Source: an uncultured Bacilli bacterium
GTDB taxonomy: Bacteria > Bacillota_I > Bacilli_A > RF39 > UBA660
DNA: 20,290 nt
Direction of reading: 5' to 3'
Assembly (NCBI GenBank): GCA_949440065.1
Contig: CASRZP010000012.1
Coordinates: 1-20,290, forward strand
This document shows positions 1-7,100 of this stretch, piece by piece. A model generated the notes under the pieces. That model worked only from the letters and a program-made list of their open reading frames with translations, was not told the DNA's origin and did no database searches. Position numbers and translations under genes: made by a program. Within the stretch, counting starts at the first letter, position 1, and every line of letters begins with the position of its first letter.

Positions 1-1442
1 CTGTTCAAGCAAATCTATCTAGAACGATGTCGATAGGATATGAAGTAACAGCAGTCAAAATTCCTATTAACTATATGACGCCCCTAGAAGATAATGAAGT
101 AAAACTTTATTTAGAAAGAGCCATAGATCCAGATACCACATATCAGGAGGTATTGTCTCCATCAAACTTTGTTTCTATAGAAAGCCAAACCAAAGTAGGG
201 TCTCCCATAGGAAGTATGATATTAGATTCGGGTGCATTTTATCAGAAAGGAACCACGATTTATAACTATCGTTTACGTTTATGGGTAGATGAAAATACCG
301 AAATTCCGAGTGGAGAATCAAGAAAATATGGGGTAAAAGTCAATGTATACGCGAAACAACTGCTAAGTGATAGATTTACCGATGAGTCATGTTTTACCTT
401 TGATGCCTCAACAGGTACTATTACTGATTATAGTGATACTTGTCCAAAGGACGTGGTAATTCCTTATACCATTGATGGAGTATTAGTAACTACAATTGGT
501 AATCGCAGTCGTGGGGGAAATGCCTTTTACAATAAACAAATTACATCTGTTGTAATTCCTAATAGCGTTACCCATATTAATTTCTTATCATTTAATAATA
601 ATCAATTACCAGATGAACAAGCCTTTATATATCAAAGAAATGCGGATGGAAGTATTGATTATACAACGTTAATAAGTTATGGTGGTGCTAAACGTGATAA
701 CGTAATCATTCCTGATAGTGTAACTTCCATTGCTAATTCAGCTTTTCAATATACTAAATTAGCAAGTGTAATTATACCTGACAGTGTAACGGTAATAGGA
801 GAGCAAGCTTTTTATAGGTGTGAACTAACTAATTTGACAATTTCAAAAAATATCGTTAGTATTGGTCGAATGGCATTTACTCACAATCAATTACCTGATA
901 CTCAAGCATTCATTTATAAAAGAAATGAAGATGGAAGTATTGATTATACAACGTTAATTGGATACAGAGGGGCAAATCTTGATCATGTAGTTATACCAAA
1001 TGATGTAGTTGTGATAGATAGTTATGCATTTAGAGGTTCTAATTTAACCAATGTAACACTTCCTAATAGTGTAACCAATATTCTCGATCATGCATTTGAA
1101 TTAAATATGTTAACTAATATTACAATTCCAAATAGTATAACTACTATTGGAGAAAGTGCATTTTTTAGTAATCAATTAACGAGTGTAATCATCCCAGATA
1201 GTGTAACATCAATCGGAGAAAGTGCATTTTCTAGTAATCAACTAACAACAGTTACGATTGGAAAAGGAGTAATAAATATAGAGAATTTTGCATTTAGAGG
1301 TAATCCTACATTAACCAAAATCGTTAATTTAACAGGAAGAGCGTTTAAGTGGAATGTTATTACACAAAATGGTGCATCAGGCCAAGAGGTACCTTTTGTA
1401 ACAGGAAAAACCTCAACTGGAATTATAATATCTGCTTCCTAA
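1..1442 (+). CDS. Secreted TasA-like module plus BspA-type leucine-rich repeat protein, 5' end outside the window
   Basis: This is the C-terminal part of a surface protein. The frame is open from base 3, and the residues before the first ATG (base 27) align with the middle of the paralogue at 5233 (VQANLSRT here, VQATLGKS there). That ATG is therefore internal, and roughly 90 residues including the signal peptide lie upstream. The first 115 or so visible residues are the end of a beta-rich TasA-like module (KLYLERA, YRLRLWVDENTE, YGVKVNVYAKQ). A cap follows (CFTFDASTGTITDYS, VVIPYTIDG), then about nine LRR_5/BspA repeats of roughly 23 residues (SVIIPDSVTSIGESAF type), with two inserts of the form QAFIYxRNxDGSIDYTTLI. 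There is no LPXTG anchor at the C-terminus. BspA-type repeats are known in adhesins and other surface proteins; the ligand is unknown. A terminator follows at once. The LRR call is very sure, the TasA relation is inferred. Confidence 0.88.
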   Translation, partial: VQANLSRTMSIGYEVTAVKIPINYMTPLEDNEVKLYLERAIDPDTTYQEVLSPSNFVSIESQTKVGSPIGSMILDSGAFYQKGTTIYNYRLRLWVDENTEIPSGESRKYGVKVNVYAKQLLSDRFTDESCFTFDASTGTITDYSDTCPKDVVIPYTIDGVLVTTIGNRSRGGNAFYNKQITSVVIPNSVTHINFLSFNNNQLPDEQAFIYQRNADGSIDYTTLISYGGAKRDNVIIPDSVTSIANSAFQYTKLASVIIPDSVTVIGEQAFYRCELTNLTISKNIVSIGRMAFTHNQLPDTQAFIYKRNEDGSIDYTTLIGYRGANLDHVVIPNDVVVIDSYAFRGSNLTNVTLPNSVTNILDHAFELNMLTNITIPNSITTIGESAFFSNQLTSVIIPDSVTSIGESAFSSNQLTTVTIGKGVINIENFAFRGNPTLTKIVNLTGRAFKWNVITQNGASGQEVPFVTGKTSTGIIISAS

Positions 1443-1444
1443 AT

Positions 1445-1471
1445 AGAATGAGCCATTGTCTTATTCTTTTT
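1445..1471 (+). terminator. Rho-independent terminator after the first LRR gene
   Basis: Stem AGAATGAG (1445-1452) pairs with CTTATTCT (1460-1467), with one G-U pair and a 7-nt loop. A T-rich tail follows. It starts two bases after the TAA stop. Confidence 0.7.
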
Positions 1472-1514
1472 CTTTGATGAAAATTTAAAATCTTTTTAAA
1501 TTCGACAATTAATA

Positions 1515-1543
1515 TGCACAATAATTTGTTTCTATGATATAAT
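1515..1543 (+). promoter_or_regulatory. Extended -10 promoter for ftsK
   Basis: A perfect TATAAT (1538-1543) is preceded by TG one base upstream (extended -10). A weak -35, TGCACA (1515-1520), lies 17 bp away. It sits between the terminator of the LRR gene and the ftsK ribosome binding site AGGTGAGG (1571-1578). Confidence 0.6.
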
Positions 1544-1585
1544 TTGTATTGTATAGATTCTATTTTTTGAAGGTGAGGTAAGGGT

Positions 1586-3910
1586 ATGGCAAAAAAGAAA
1601 AAAAGGAAAGAAGAACCAAAAAAAGAATTTAAATATACAGCAGAACTTATCGGCGTAATTTTAATGCTTAGTGCGATTCTTGGCATTGGAAAATATGGTC
1701 CTGTGGGAGAGATAATTAGTTCTTTTTGTATCTTTTTAGTAGGTACATATTACGGTGTTTTGCTCGTTGCTTTTTTCGTTGTAGGATTTTATCTTCTTTT
1801 AAAAAGAGAATGGCCTAACTTCTTTTCTACTAAGTTAATCGGGTTATATATTTTTGCCATTGCTTTATTCATATGGGCACACGATAGTTATATATCACAA
1901 CACTTAGACAATATCACCAAAATATTTCAAGATACCATTCATGAATTAACTGGAGCTTTTCAACATGTACAATCAGTAAACTTTGAACTAGCAGGAGGTG
2001 GAATTTTAGGTTGTGCCTTTGGTGTACTTTTTACTAAACTTTTTGACTATCAAGGTATGGTCATCATGCGATGGGCTCTACTTATTATTGGACTAACTTT
2101 ATTTACTGGCTTTTCTATTGTGGATTTAATTAAAAATACTTGGAGTAAAAGTAAAGAGTTACTACCTAAGAAGAAGGAACATAAAAAGGAAGAAAAAAGT
2201 AAAGAAGATAGAAAGAAAGTTATTATTAGTGGAGTAGATTTAGACGATAAAGAAGAGAAAAAAGAAGAAGAAAAAGAGGATAAGCGAATCGTCATTTCTA
2301 GTTTAAAAGATTTAGAACCACATAAAGAAAGTCCAGTGGTGAAAGAAGAAGTTTCCCATGAAAAGGAAGAAAAAGAAGATCCTATTCAAATTAAACCAGA
2401 TAATCAAAATGAAAATCATTTAATCGTAAGAGAGAAAAATTATGTATTACCACCGATTAGTTTATTAACTGCCCCAAAGAAAAGTTCTAAAAACCCTAAT
2501 CAAGTAGGCATCGAACATAATATCGTGGTATTAGAACAAGTACTTAAAGACTTTGGTGTCATTGGAAAAGTGGTAGAAGTACACGTGGGACCTACCGTTA
2601 CACAGTATGAGTTAGAATTACAATCAGGTACGAAAGTAAGTAGGCTTTTAGGAATTTATCGTGAGATTGCTCTAGCTCTTGCTAAAAAAGATGTTCGTAT
2701 TGAAGCACCAATTCCAGGAAAGAAGACAGTAGGTATTGAATTAGCTAATGATTATATGACTTCTGTTTCCTTCCGTGAAGTATTAGAAGGCGTTCCCAAA
2801 GAGAAAAAAGATAGTAAATTGTTAGCTCCTTTAGGAAAAGACATTAATGGTGATGTAAAATGGTGTGAAATTGATAAAACACCTCACCTTTTAGTAGCAG
2901 GTACAACAGGAAGTGGTAAATCAGTTTGTATTAATGGCATTATTTGTTCAATTTTAATGAGAACAAAGCCCGATGAGGTTCGTTTAGTGCTAGTTGATCC
3001 TAAGAAAGTTGAATTAAGTGTATATAATGGAACACCACATCTATTGTGTCCAGTGGTAACAGATCCTAAGAAAGCAAGCGTTGCCCTAGCTAAGATAGTA
3101 TCAGAAATGGAACGACGATATGATGTGTTTAGTGATAGTAAAACGAAAAATATTAAAGGCTATAACGAATACATTGAACAGCGAAATCAAACCTTGCCAG
3201 ATGATGAAAAATTAAGAAAAATGCCGTATATCGTAGTCATTGTTGATGAACTTGCTGACTTGATGTTAGTTGCTAGTAAAGAAGTAGAAGACTCCATTAT
3301 GAGAATTACCCAAATGGCACGTGCAGCAGGAATTCATTTAATTATTGCAACACAGCGACCATCTACTGATGTTATCACTGGATTAATTAAAGCAAATATA
3401 CCATCGCGTATATCATTTGCAGTTAGTAATAGTATTGACTCTCGTACGATTTTGGATATGACAGGTGCAGAAAAACTTCTTGGAAAAGGAGATATGTTGT
3501 TCTTCCCAATGGGGGATACTAGTCCAACACGTATTCAAGGAGCATTTATCTCTGATGATGAGATTAAAAAGATTATCGATTATACAGTAGCTCAACAAAT
3601 TGCACAGTACGATGAGAATATGATGAATTTAGCTGTTGCTGATAGTAGTAAAAGTGCTAGTCAAAGGGAAGATGAAAATCAAGAAGAAGAATATGATGAC
3701 CCATTATATAATGAGATTGCTGAGTTTGTTATTCAAACTGGAAAAGCATCAGCTTCCCTTCTACAACGAAGATTTCGTCTAGGATATAATCGAGCTGCAA
3801 GAGTGATTGATTTACTAGAAGAACGAGGAATCATTGGGCCAGCGAACGGAAGTAAACCTCGTGAAGTGCTAGTAAAATTGGAAGAACAAGACGAATCAAG
3901 CGATGAATAA
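1586..3910 (+). CDS. ftsK: FtsK/SpoIIIE-family DNA translocase
   Basis: This membrane-anchored ATP-driven DNA pump moves chromosome ends across the closing division septum. The 774 residues show the full family layout. Residues 19-182 hold four to five hydrophobic segments. A highly charged Lys/Glu linker spans about 185-290. The alpha/beta motor follows, with Walker A GTTGSGKS at 439-446, Walker B VIVDELADL with Asp554-Glu555, and ATQRPSTDVITGLIKANIPSRI downstream. A winged-helix gamma domain ends the protein (about 705-768, YNRAARVIDLLEERGIIG), which in the family reads KOPS/SRS-type polarity sequences. The length is close to B. subtilis SpoIIIE. The start is set by AGGTGAGG eight bases upstream. 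It is a single-gene unit with its own promoter and terminator. Whether it acts in division, sporulation or both cannot be told from sequence. Confidence 0.97.
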   Translation: MAKKKKRKEEPKKEFKYTAELIGVILMLSAILGIGKYGPVGEIISSFCIFLVGTYYGVLLVAFFVVGFYLLLKREWPNFFSTKLIGLYIFAIALFIWAHDSYISQHLDNITKIFQDTIHELTGAFQHVQSVNFELAGGGILGCAFGVLFTKLFDYQGMVIMRWALLIIGLTLFTGFSIVDLIKNTWSKSKELLPKKKEHKKEEKSKEDRKKVIISGVDLDDKEEKKEEEKEDKRIVISSLKDLEPHKESPVVKEEVSHEKEEKEDPIQIKPDNQNENHLIVREKNYVLPPISLLTAPKKSSKNPNQVGIEHNIVVLEQVLKDFGVIGKVVEVHVGPTVTQYELELQSGTKVSRLLGIYREIALALAKKDVRIEAPIPGKKTVGIELANDYMTSVSFREVLEGVPKEKKDSKLLAPLGKDINGDVKWCEIDKTPHLLVAGTTGSGKSVCINGIICSILMRTKPDEVRLVLVDPKKVELSVYNGTPHLLCPVVTDPKKASVALAKIVSEMERRYDVFSDSKTKNIKGYNEYIEQRNQTLPDDEKLRKMPYIVVIVDELADLMLVASKEVEDSIMRITQMARAAGIHLIIATQRPSTDVITGLIKANIPSRISFAVSNSIDSRTILDMTGAEKLLGKGDMLFFPMGDTSPTRIQGAFISDDEIKKIIDYTVAQQIAQYDENMMNLAVADSSKSASQREDENQEEEYDDPLYNEIAEFVIQTGKASASLLQRRFRLGYNRAARVIDLLEERGIIGPANGSKPREVLVKLEEQDESSDE

Positions 3911-3916
3911 AAATAA

Positions 3917-3945
3917 AAATCTAAACCATATGGCTTAGATTTTTT
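3917..3945 (+). terminator. Terminator of ftsK
   Basis: AAATCTAA (3917-3924) pairs with TTAGATTT (3935-3942), with a further CCATATGG palindrome inside. The stem runs into a T-tract just after the ftsK stop. Confidence 0.75.
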
Positions 3946-4227
3946 CGTTGTGGGAGGGAAAATTATTTCGTTTGGATGAATACTAAATATAAATTAAAAC
4001 TTGTTTGGAAAAGTAAATTTGTAAAATAAAGTACCCTTTTGAGAATGATTAAAACATGATAAATTTCATTCTCTAGTATAATGTATGAAAAAACAAATGC
4101 AGTGAATAATGAATACTCCTATATTAATGGTTAGCTAAAAGTAGAATTTTATACTATTTTAGTATTGCCTAAGTGACTTTTGTTGGTTTATACTTTTATT
4201 ATAGTAATATAAAGGTAGGTGTAAAAA

Positions 4228-4272
4228 ATGAATCGTGTTAATATGGTTTTTATCTTTTGCTCCCTATCTTAG
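4228..4272 (+). CDS. Possible 14-residue leader-type ORF
   Basis: The start ATG lies seven bases after a good AAAGGTAGG-type site (4211-4219) and a plausible promoter is upstream. The product would be MNRVNMVFIFCSLS. Its TAG stop forms the first bases of a hairpin that continues into the G10 tract, a leader-peptide-like arrangement. There is no run of one amino acid that would name a pathway, and no homology can be judged at this length. It may be chance. Confidence 0.2.
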   Translation: MNRVNMVFIFCSLS

Positions 4273-4290
4273 TTAACCTTAGATTAACTA

Positions 4291-4300
4291 GGGGGGGGGG
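4291..4300 (+). repeat. G10 homopolymer tract
   Basis: Ten consecutive G in strongly AT-rich DNA, directly after the 3' arm of the hairpin at 4270-4290. The Gs can extend that stem by pairing partly with the CCC at 4262-4264 and neighbouring pyrimidines. It lies outside any confident ORF. Confidence 0.9.
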
Positions 4301-4336
4301 TAGCTTTTAAAGTAAAGTTATTCAAAAAAATAAAGG

Positions 4337-4357
4337 GAATAGAAAGTGTTTCTATTC
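4337..4357 (+). terminator. Perfect 9-bp hairpin, possible weak terminator
   Basis: GAATAGAAA (4337-4345) and TTTCTATTC (4349-4357) form a perfect stem with a 3-nt loop, flanked by AAAG and TTT. The tail is poor in T after three bases, so termination would be weak. Confidence 0.35.
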
Positions 4358-4391
4358 TTTAATAGATACAAACAAAACTTTTAGTATTTTC

Positions 4392-4411
4392 TACTACTAA
4401 TTTACTACTTT
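4392..4411 (+). repeat. 20-bp direct repeat, copy 1
   Basis: TACTACTAATTTACTACTTT. It matches 4392+620 (5012-5031) at 19 of 20 bases. The two copies flank the frameshifted gene and the structured stretch after it. Confidence 0.7.
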
Positions 4412-4477
4412 ACAATATAACTTGAATTGTCTTTTTAAGATAGATATGTTAATATAATAGTAGAAAGGCGGTAATCT

Positions 4478-4811
4478 ATGAAGCAATTAGACTTTGAATT
4501 AAATCCCCAAAAAACAGTTGAATTTGATATAATAAGTTCTCTAAAAAATTTTGTTGATGACCATAGCAGTTTTTATCATATCAATGTATATGGTGATACA
4601 ATATGTATTTTACAAAAATGGCGAATTAGGAAGTAGAATAAGTACAATACTAGAAAATCCATGTGCTGATTCTCATTGGGGAGCTAGTCACACTTTTTAT
4701 CATGATAGAACTGGAAAATATCCTGAACATATGATAGTAAAAAGAATTATGAATTTGAACGAAGAAAAATCATTAGAAGAGAATTTTCAAATCAATAAAT
4801 TTCATAAATGA
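4478..4811 (+). pseudogene. Unrecognised 110-residue protein gene broken by a one-base frameshift
   Basis: A start at 4478 follows the site GAAAGGCGG and reads 52 residues (MKQLDFELNPQKTVEFDIIS...) to a TAG at 4634. The next frame reads on without a gap from the same place to a TGA at 4811 (NGELGSRISTILENPCADSH, then WGASHTFYHDRTGKYPEHMI). Both halves have normal, polar protein-like composition and join exactly at an A5 run (4614-4618). With A4 the joined product would be 110 residues, passing through CILQNGELG. The second half alone would have to start at TTG 4551 without a ribosome binding site and with a spurious hydrophobic N-terminus, so I treat the locus as one gene. I do not recognise the family. 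It could be a pseudogene, a sequencing error in the homopolymer, or slippage expression. Confidence 0.6.
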
Positions 4812-4867
4812 TAATTTAAATGTAATGATTATTTTAAAATAATATGGCTACATGCTTCATGCTACAT

Positions 4868-4977
4868 AATAAGGGTAATACTATACCTTATTATGACGAG
4901 GGCTTTAGTGGCTAAAGCCACTAGTCTCGCACATAAGACTAAACTTTAATACTGTGCAATGTCATAGTATTTTTTTA
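4868..4977 (+). ncRNA. Structured intergenic element ending in a T-run (possible small RNA or 3' structure)
   Basis: Several perfect stems lie in 110 bases: AATAAGG/CCTTATT (4868-4874, 4886-4892); GGCTTTAG/CTAAAGCC with a 3-nt loop (4901-4908, 4912-4919), enclosed by CGAG/CTCG and TTATG/CATAA; and AATACT/AGTATT (4948-4953, 4966-4971) followed by T7. The loop sequence AATACTAT (4877-4884) can also pair with ATAGTATT (4964-4971), so alternative folds exist. No promoter is obvious directly upstream. It could be the 3' end of the broken gene's transcript, an independent RNA, or a mobile-element end. Confidence 0.35.
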
Positions 4978-5011
4978 TATTTTAAATTAGTACATAAAAA
5001 ATTCCTGATTT

Positions 5012-5031
5012 TACTACCAATTTACTACTTT
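5012..5031 (+). repeat. 20-bp direct repeat, copy 2
   Basis: TACTACCAATTTACTACTTT. One mismatch to the copy at 4392-4411. The pair delimits a 620-bp segment with no other obvious mobile-element gene. Confidence 0.7.
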
Positions 5032-5087
5032 TGAGAGCGAAAATATAAGAAATTATAAGAATATATGTGAACATCTTCCGAAAATAA

Positions 5088-5129
5088 AAATGTCGTAAAC
5101 TCTCATAAAATAATGATATAACGACATTT
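5088..5129 (+). promoter_or_regulatory. Inverted repeat upstream of the second LRR gene
   Basis: AAATGTCGT (5088-5096) and ACGACATTT (5121-5129) are perfect 9-bp arms separated by 24 bases, about 100 bases before the start codon. It could be a dyad operator or a hairpin. No T-tail follows, so a terminator is unlikely. Confidence 0.4.
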
Positions 5130-5232
5130 AAAAACTTATAAAAGTTACTTGAAAATATACTATACTTTTTGTGGTAAAAAATTACATTTTAATTAACAAT
5201 CAAGTATTTAAGAAAAAAGGAGTTTTAAGATA

Positions 5233-6903
5233 ATGAAAAATAGAAAGAAAATAATTGTATCTATAATAATGATTTTTCTATTAGTGATAGTAACAATAGG
5301 AGTAACCTTTGCAGTTTTTAGCTTTATAAAACAAGGAACGGTAGAAAATACTCTAGAAACGTCAACCGTCGTGTTAACTTACACCGAAGGAAAAACGGGA
5401 ATTATGTTAAATGAAGCTTATCCAATTTCTGATCAAAAAGGGAAAGTTTTAGTAGGTGAAAACAATGTATTTGATTTTACAGTACAAGCAACTCTTGGAA
5501 AATCAACAGTAATTTCGTATGAAGTAAGTGCAGTAAAACTTCCAATTAACGATGTAACCTCTTTAGAAGATGACGAAGTGAAACTTTACTTAGAAAAAGC
5601 AGTAGATCCTGATACCACTTATCAACAAGTAATGGCTCCTAGTAATTTTTTACCAATGGAAAGTCAAAGTGAAGTAGGTTCTCCAATAGGCTCAATGATT
5701 TTAGATTCAGGAATTTTTATGGAAGAAGGAACGACAATACACAATTATCGACTTCGTATGTGGGTAGATGAAAGTGCTGAAATACCAAATGGAGAATCAA
5801 GAAAATATGGAGTAAAAGTAAATGTGTATGCGAAGCAACTAGCAAGTGATAGCTTTACAGATCAATCATGTTTTACCTTTGATTCTACTACAGGAACCAT
5901 CACAGGTTATAGTGATGAATGTAGTAGTGACGTAGTAATTCCATACACTATTGATGGAGTAAAAGTAACAGCAATTGGTGATAAAGTCTTTGCCAATAGA
6001 ACTACTCGTTTAACTAGTGTAATTCTTCCAAATACGATAACAAGTATTGGAGAAAATGCATTTTATGGAAATCGTCTTACCTCTTTATCTATTCCAAATA
6101 GTGTAACAAATATAGGAAATAGTGCATTTGTAAGTAATCGTTTAACAGAGTTGGTAATTCCCGCTACAGTAGAAAATATAGAAGAAAGAGCATTTATGAG
6201 AAATGAACAGCTAGCGAATTTAATTATTTCCAATGGAGTAAAGACTATTGGAAAAGAGGCATTTAGTGGATGTCAATTAACTAAGATAATCATACCTGAT
6301 AGTGTAATAAGTGTAGGAAACAATGCATTTGAAATGAATCAATTAACTAGCGTAACGATACAAGGGGAAACAAGTATTGGAATCAAGGCATTTTATAATA
6401 ATAAAATAACAAAATTATCTATTTCTAGAGGTGTTACAAATATTGGTGCTGGAGCATTTGTTAAAAATCAAATGTCTGATGATGAAGCTTTTATTTATAA
6501 TCGCAATAGTGATGGTAGTATCGATTACACATCATTAAATAGTTACGCTAGTGTCAGTAGAGATAATATCACGATTCCTGATACAATTACTTCAATTGGA
6601 GATTGGTCATTTTATGATTTGCAATTATCTAATATAACACTTCCTGATAGTATAACATCTATTGGATATTATGCATTTTCTTATAATCAATTAACGGAAG
6701 TAACTATTCCTAAGAATGTAACTAAAATTGATAGATTGGCATTTATGAAAAGTGCTTCTTCAAATATCAGTTTGAGTAAAATAATTAATAAAACGGGTAG
6801 AAGTTTTAATTGGAAAGAAATTACTAGTGCAAATACTTATGCTACTTTTGTAACAGGAACAATAACACATAGAGATGGCAATATTGCTGTTATTAGCTCA
6901 TAA
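5233..6903 (+). CDS. Secreted TasA-like module plus BspA-type leucine-rich repeat protein
   Basis: A complete 556-residue relative of the truncated gene at the window start. Residues 1-6 are basic (MKNRKK), 8-28 hydrophobic, then TIGVTFAVFSF, which fits SipW-type signal peptides (hydrophobic stretch ending in T-x-A-x-F). Residues about 30-205 form a beta-rich module (NTLETSTVVLTYTEG, FDFTVQATLG, YRLRMWVDESAE, YGVKVNVYAKQ) that resembles the TasA/camelysin group in layout; this is inference. A cap (CFTFDSTTGTITGYSDEC) leads into roughly a dozen LRR_5 repeats of about 23 residues (TIPDTITSIGDWSFYDLQLS type) to about residue 520. No sortase signal or C-terminal anchor is seen. AAAGGAG (5216-5222) ten bases upstream fixes the start. 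Likely role: a cell-surface or matrix protein. Confidence 0.9.
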   Translation: MKNRKKIIVSIIMIFLLVIVTIGVTFAVFSFIKQGTVENTLETSTVVLTYTEGKTGIMLNEAYPISDQKGKVLVGENNVFDFTVQATLGKSTVISYEVSAVKLPINDVTSLEDDEVKLYLEKAVDPDTTYQQVMAPSNFLPMESQSEVGSPIGSMILDSGIFMEEGTTIHNYRLRMWVDESAEIPNGESRKYGVKVNVYAKQLASDSFTDQSCFTFDSTTGTITGYSDECSSDVVIPYTIDGVKVTAIGDKVFANRTTRLTSVILPNTITSIGENAFYGNRLTSLSIPNSVTNIGNSAFVSNRLTELVIPATVENIEERAFMRNEQLANLIISNGVKTIGKEAFSGCQLTKIIIPDSVISVGNNAFEMNQLTSVTIQGETSIGIKAFYNNKITKLSISRGVTNIGAGAFVKNQMSDDEAFIYNRNSDGSIDYTSLNSYASVSRDNITIPDTITSIGDWSFYDLQLSNITLPDSITSIGYYAFSYNQLTEVTIPKNVTKIDRLAFMKSASSNISLSKIINKTGRSFNWKEITSANTYATFVTGTITHRDGNIAVISS

Positions 6904-6921
6904 AAGTTTTTGAAAAAATTC

Positions 6922-6950
6922 TTGACAAATAGAGAATAAATCACTATAAT
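6922..6950 (+). promoter_or_regulatory. Consensus sigma-A promoter of the infC operon
   Basis: TTGACA (6922-6927), 17 bp, TATAAT (6945-6950): a perfect consensus, 19 bases after the stop of the LRR gene. Transcription would start near 6957, giving a leader of about 145 nt. Confidence 0.93.
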
Positions 6951-6956
6951 TGGTCA

Positions 6957-7082
6957 TATAAATGAAAAAAAGGAAAGCGATGTATCTCATCCACCTGAAT
7001 GCAAGTAGCGTTGGGTAGCAAGCCTTCTTGGTAAAATAATCAAGAATCGTTTGATGTGGATACTTCGTGTATTCACTTTTTT
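6957..7082 (+). promoter_or_regulatory. infC leader with attenuator (L20-leader type)
   Basis: The leader ends in a terminator-like hairpin, GTGGATAC (7056-7063) with GTATTCAC (7069-7076, one G-U), followed by T6 (7077-7082). ATCCAC at 6989-6994 can pair with GTGGAT of that hairpin and act as antiterminator. A further stem is TTCTTG/CAAGAA (7025-7030, 7041-7046). In Bacilli the infC-rpmI-rplT operon is known to be repressed by L20 binding a leader that controls premature termination. Position and architecture fit this; the exact L20 contact sites were not identified. Confidence 0.7.
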
Positions 7083-7100
7083 ATATTTAATGGAGGTGTA

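Larger units (their letters stand above)
3946..4477 (+). other. Gene-poor intergenic stretch with short ORF, G10 tract and hairpins
   Basis: No gene of normal length is visible in these 530 bases. The stretch contains a possible promoter (TTGCCT 4165-4170, 18 bp, TATACT 4189-4194). A 14-codon ORF at 4228-4272 (MNRVNMVFIFCSLS) follows an AAAGGTAGG site. A hairpin TAGTTAA/TTAACTA (4270-4276 with 4284-4290) begins at the ORF's stop codon and runs directly into a run of ten G at 4291-4300. A second hairpin lies at 4337-4357. One copy of a 20-bp direct repeat is at 4392-4411. A TATAAT at 4453-4458 lies just before the frameshifted gene, but with no well-spaced -35. Confidence 0.5.

Noticed and set aside
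27..29. ATG as start of the first LRR gene
   Set aside because: The frame stays open to base 3 and the residues before the ATG align with the interior of the paralogue at 5233. The gene starts outside the window.
1140..1290. Regular short DNA repeats resembling an array
   Set aside because: They are in frame, degenerate and about 69 bp long, and encode the LRR units. They are not CRISPR or satellite DNA.
2050..2295. Minus-strand ORF rich in Ser/Phe/Leu
   Set aside because: It is the reverse reading of the Lys/Glu-rich linker of ftsK.
4551..4811. Separate gene starting at TTG with a hydrophobic N-terminus
   Set aside because: No ribosome binding site. The hydrophobic part is the out-of-frame reading of the first half of a frameshifted gene that starts at 4478.
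4840..4900. Possible tRNA in the structured stretch
   Set aside because: No acceptor/T-arm arrangement or TTCGA-type T-loop is present. The stems form simple hairpins instead.
7056..7058. GTG as start of infC
   Set aside because: It is part of the leader terminator hairpin and has no ribosome binding site. GGAGG at 7092-7096 points to ATT/ATC at 7101/7104.
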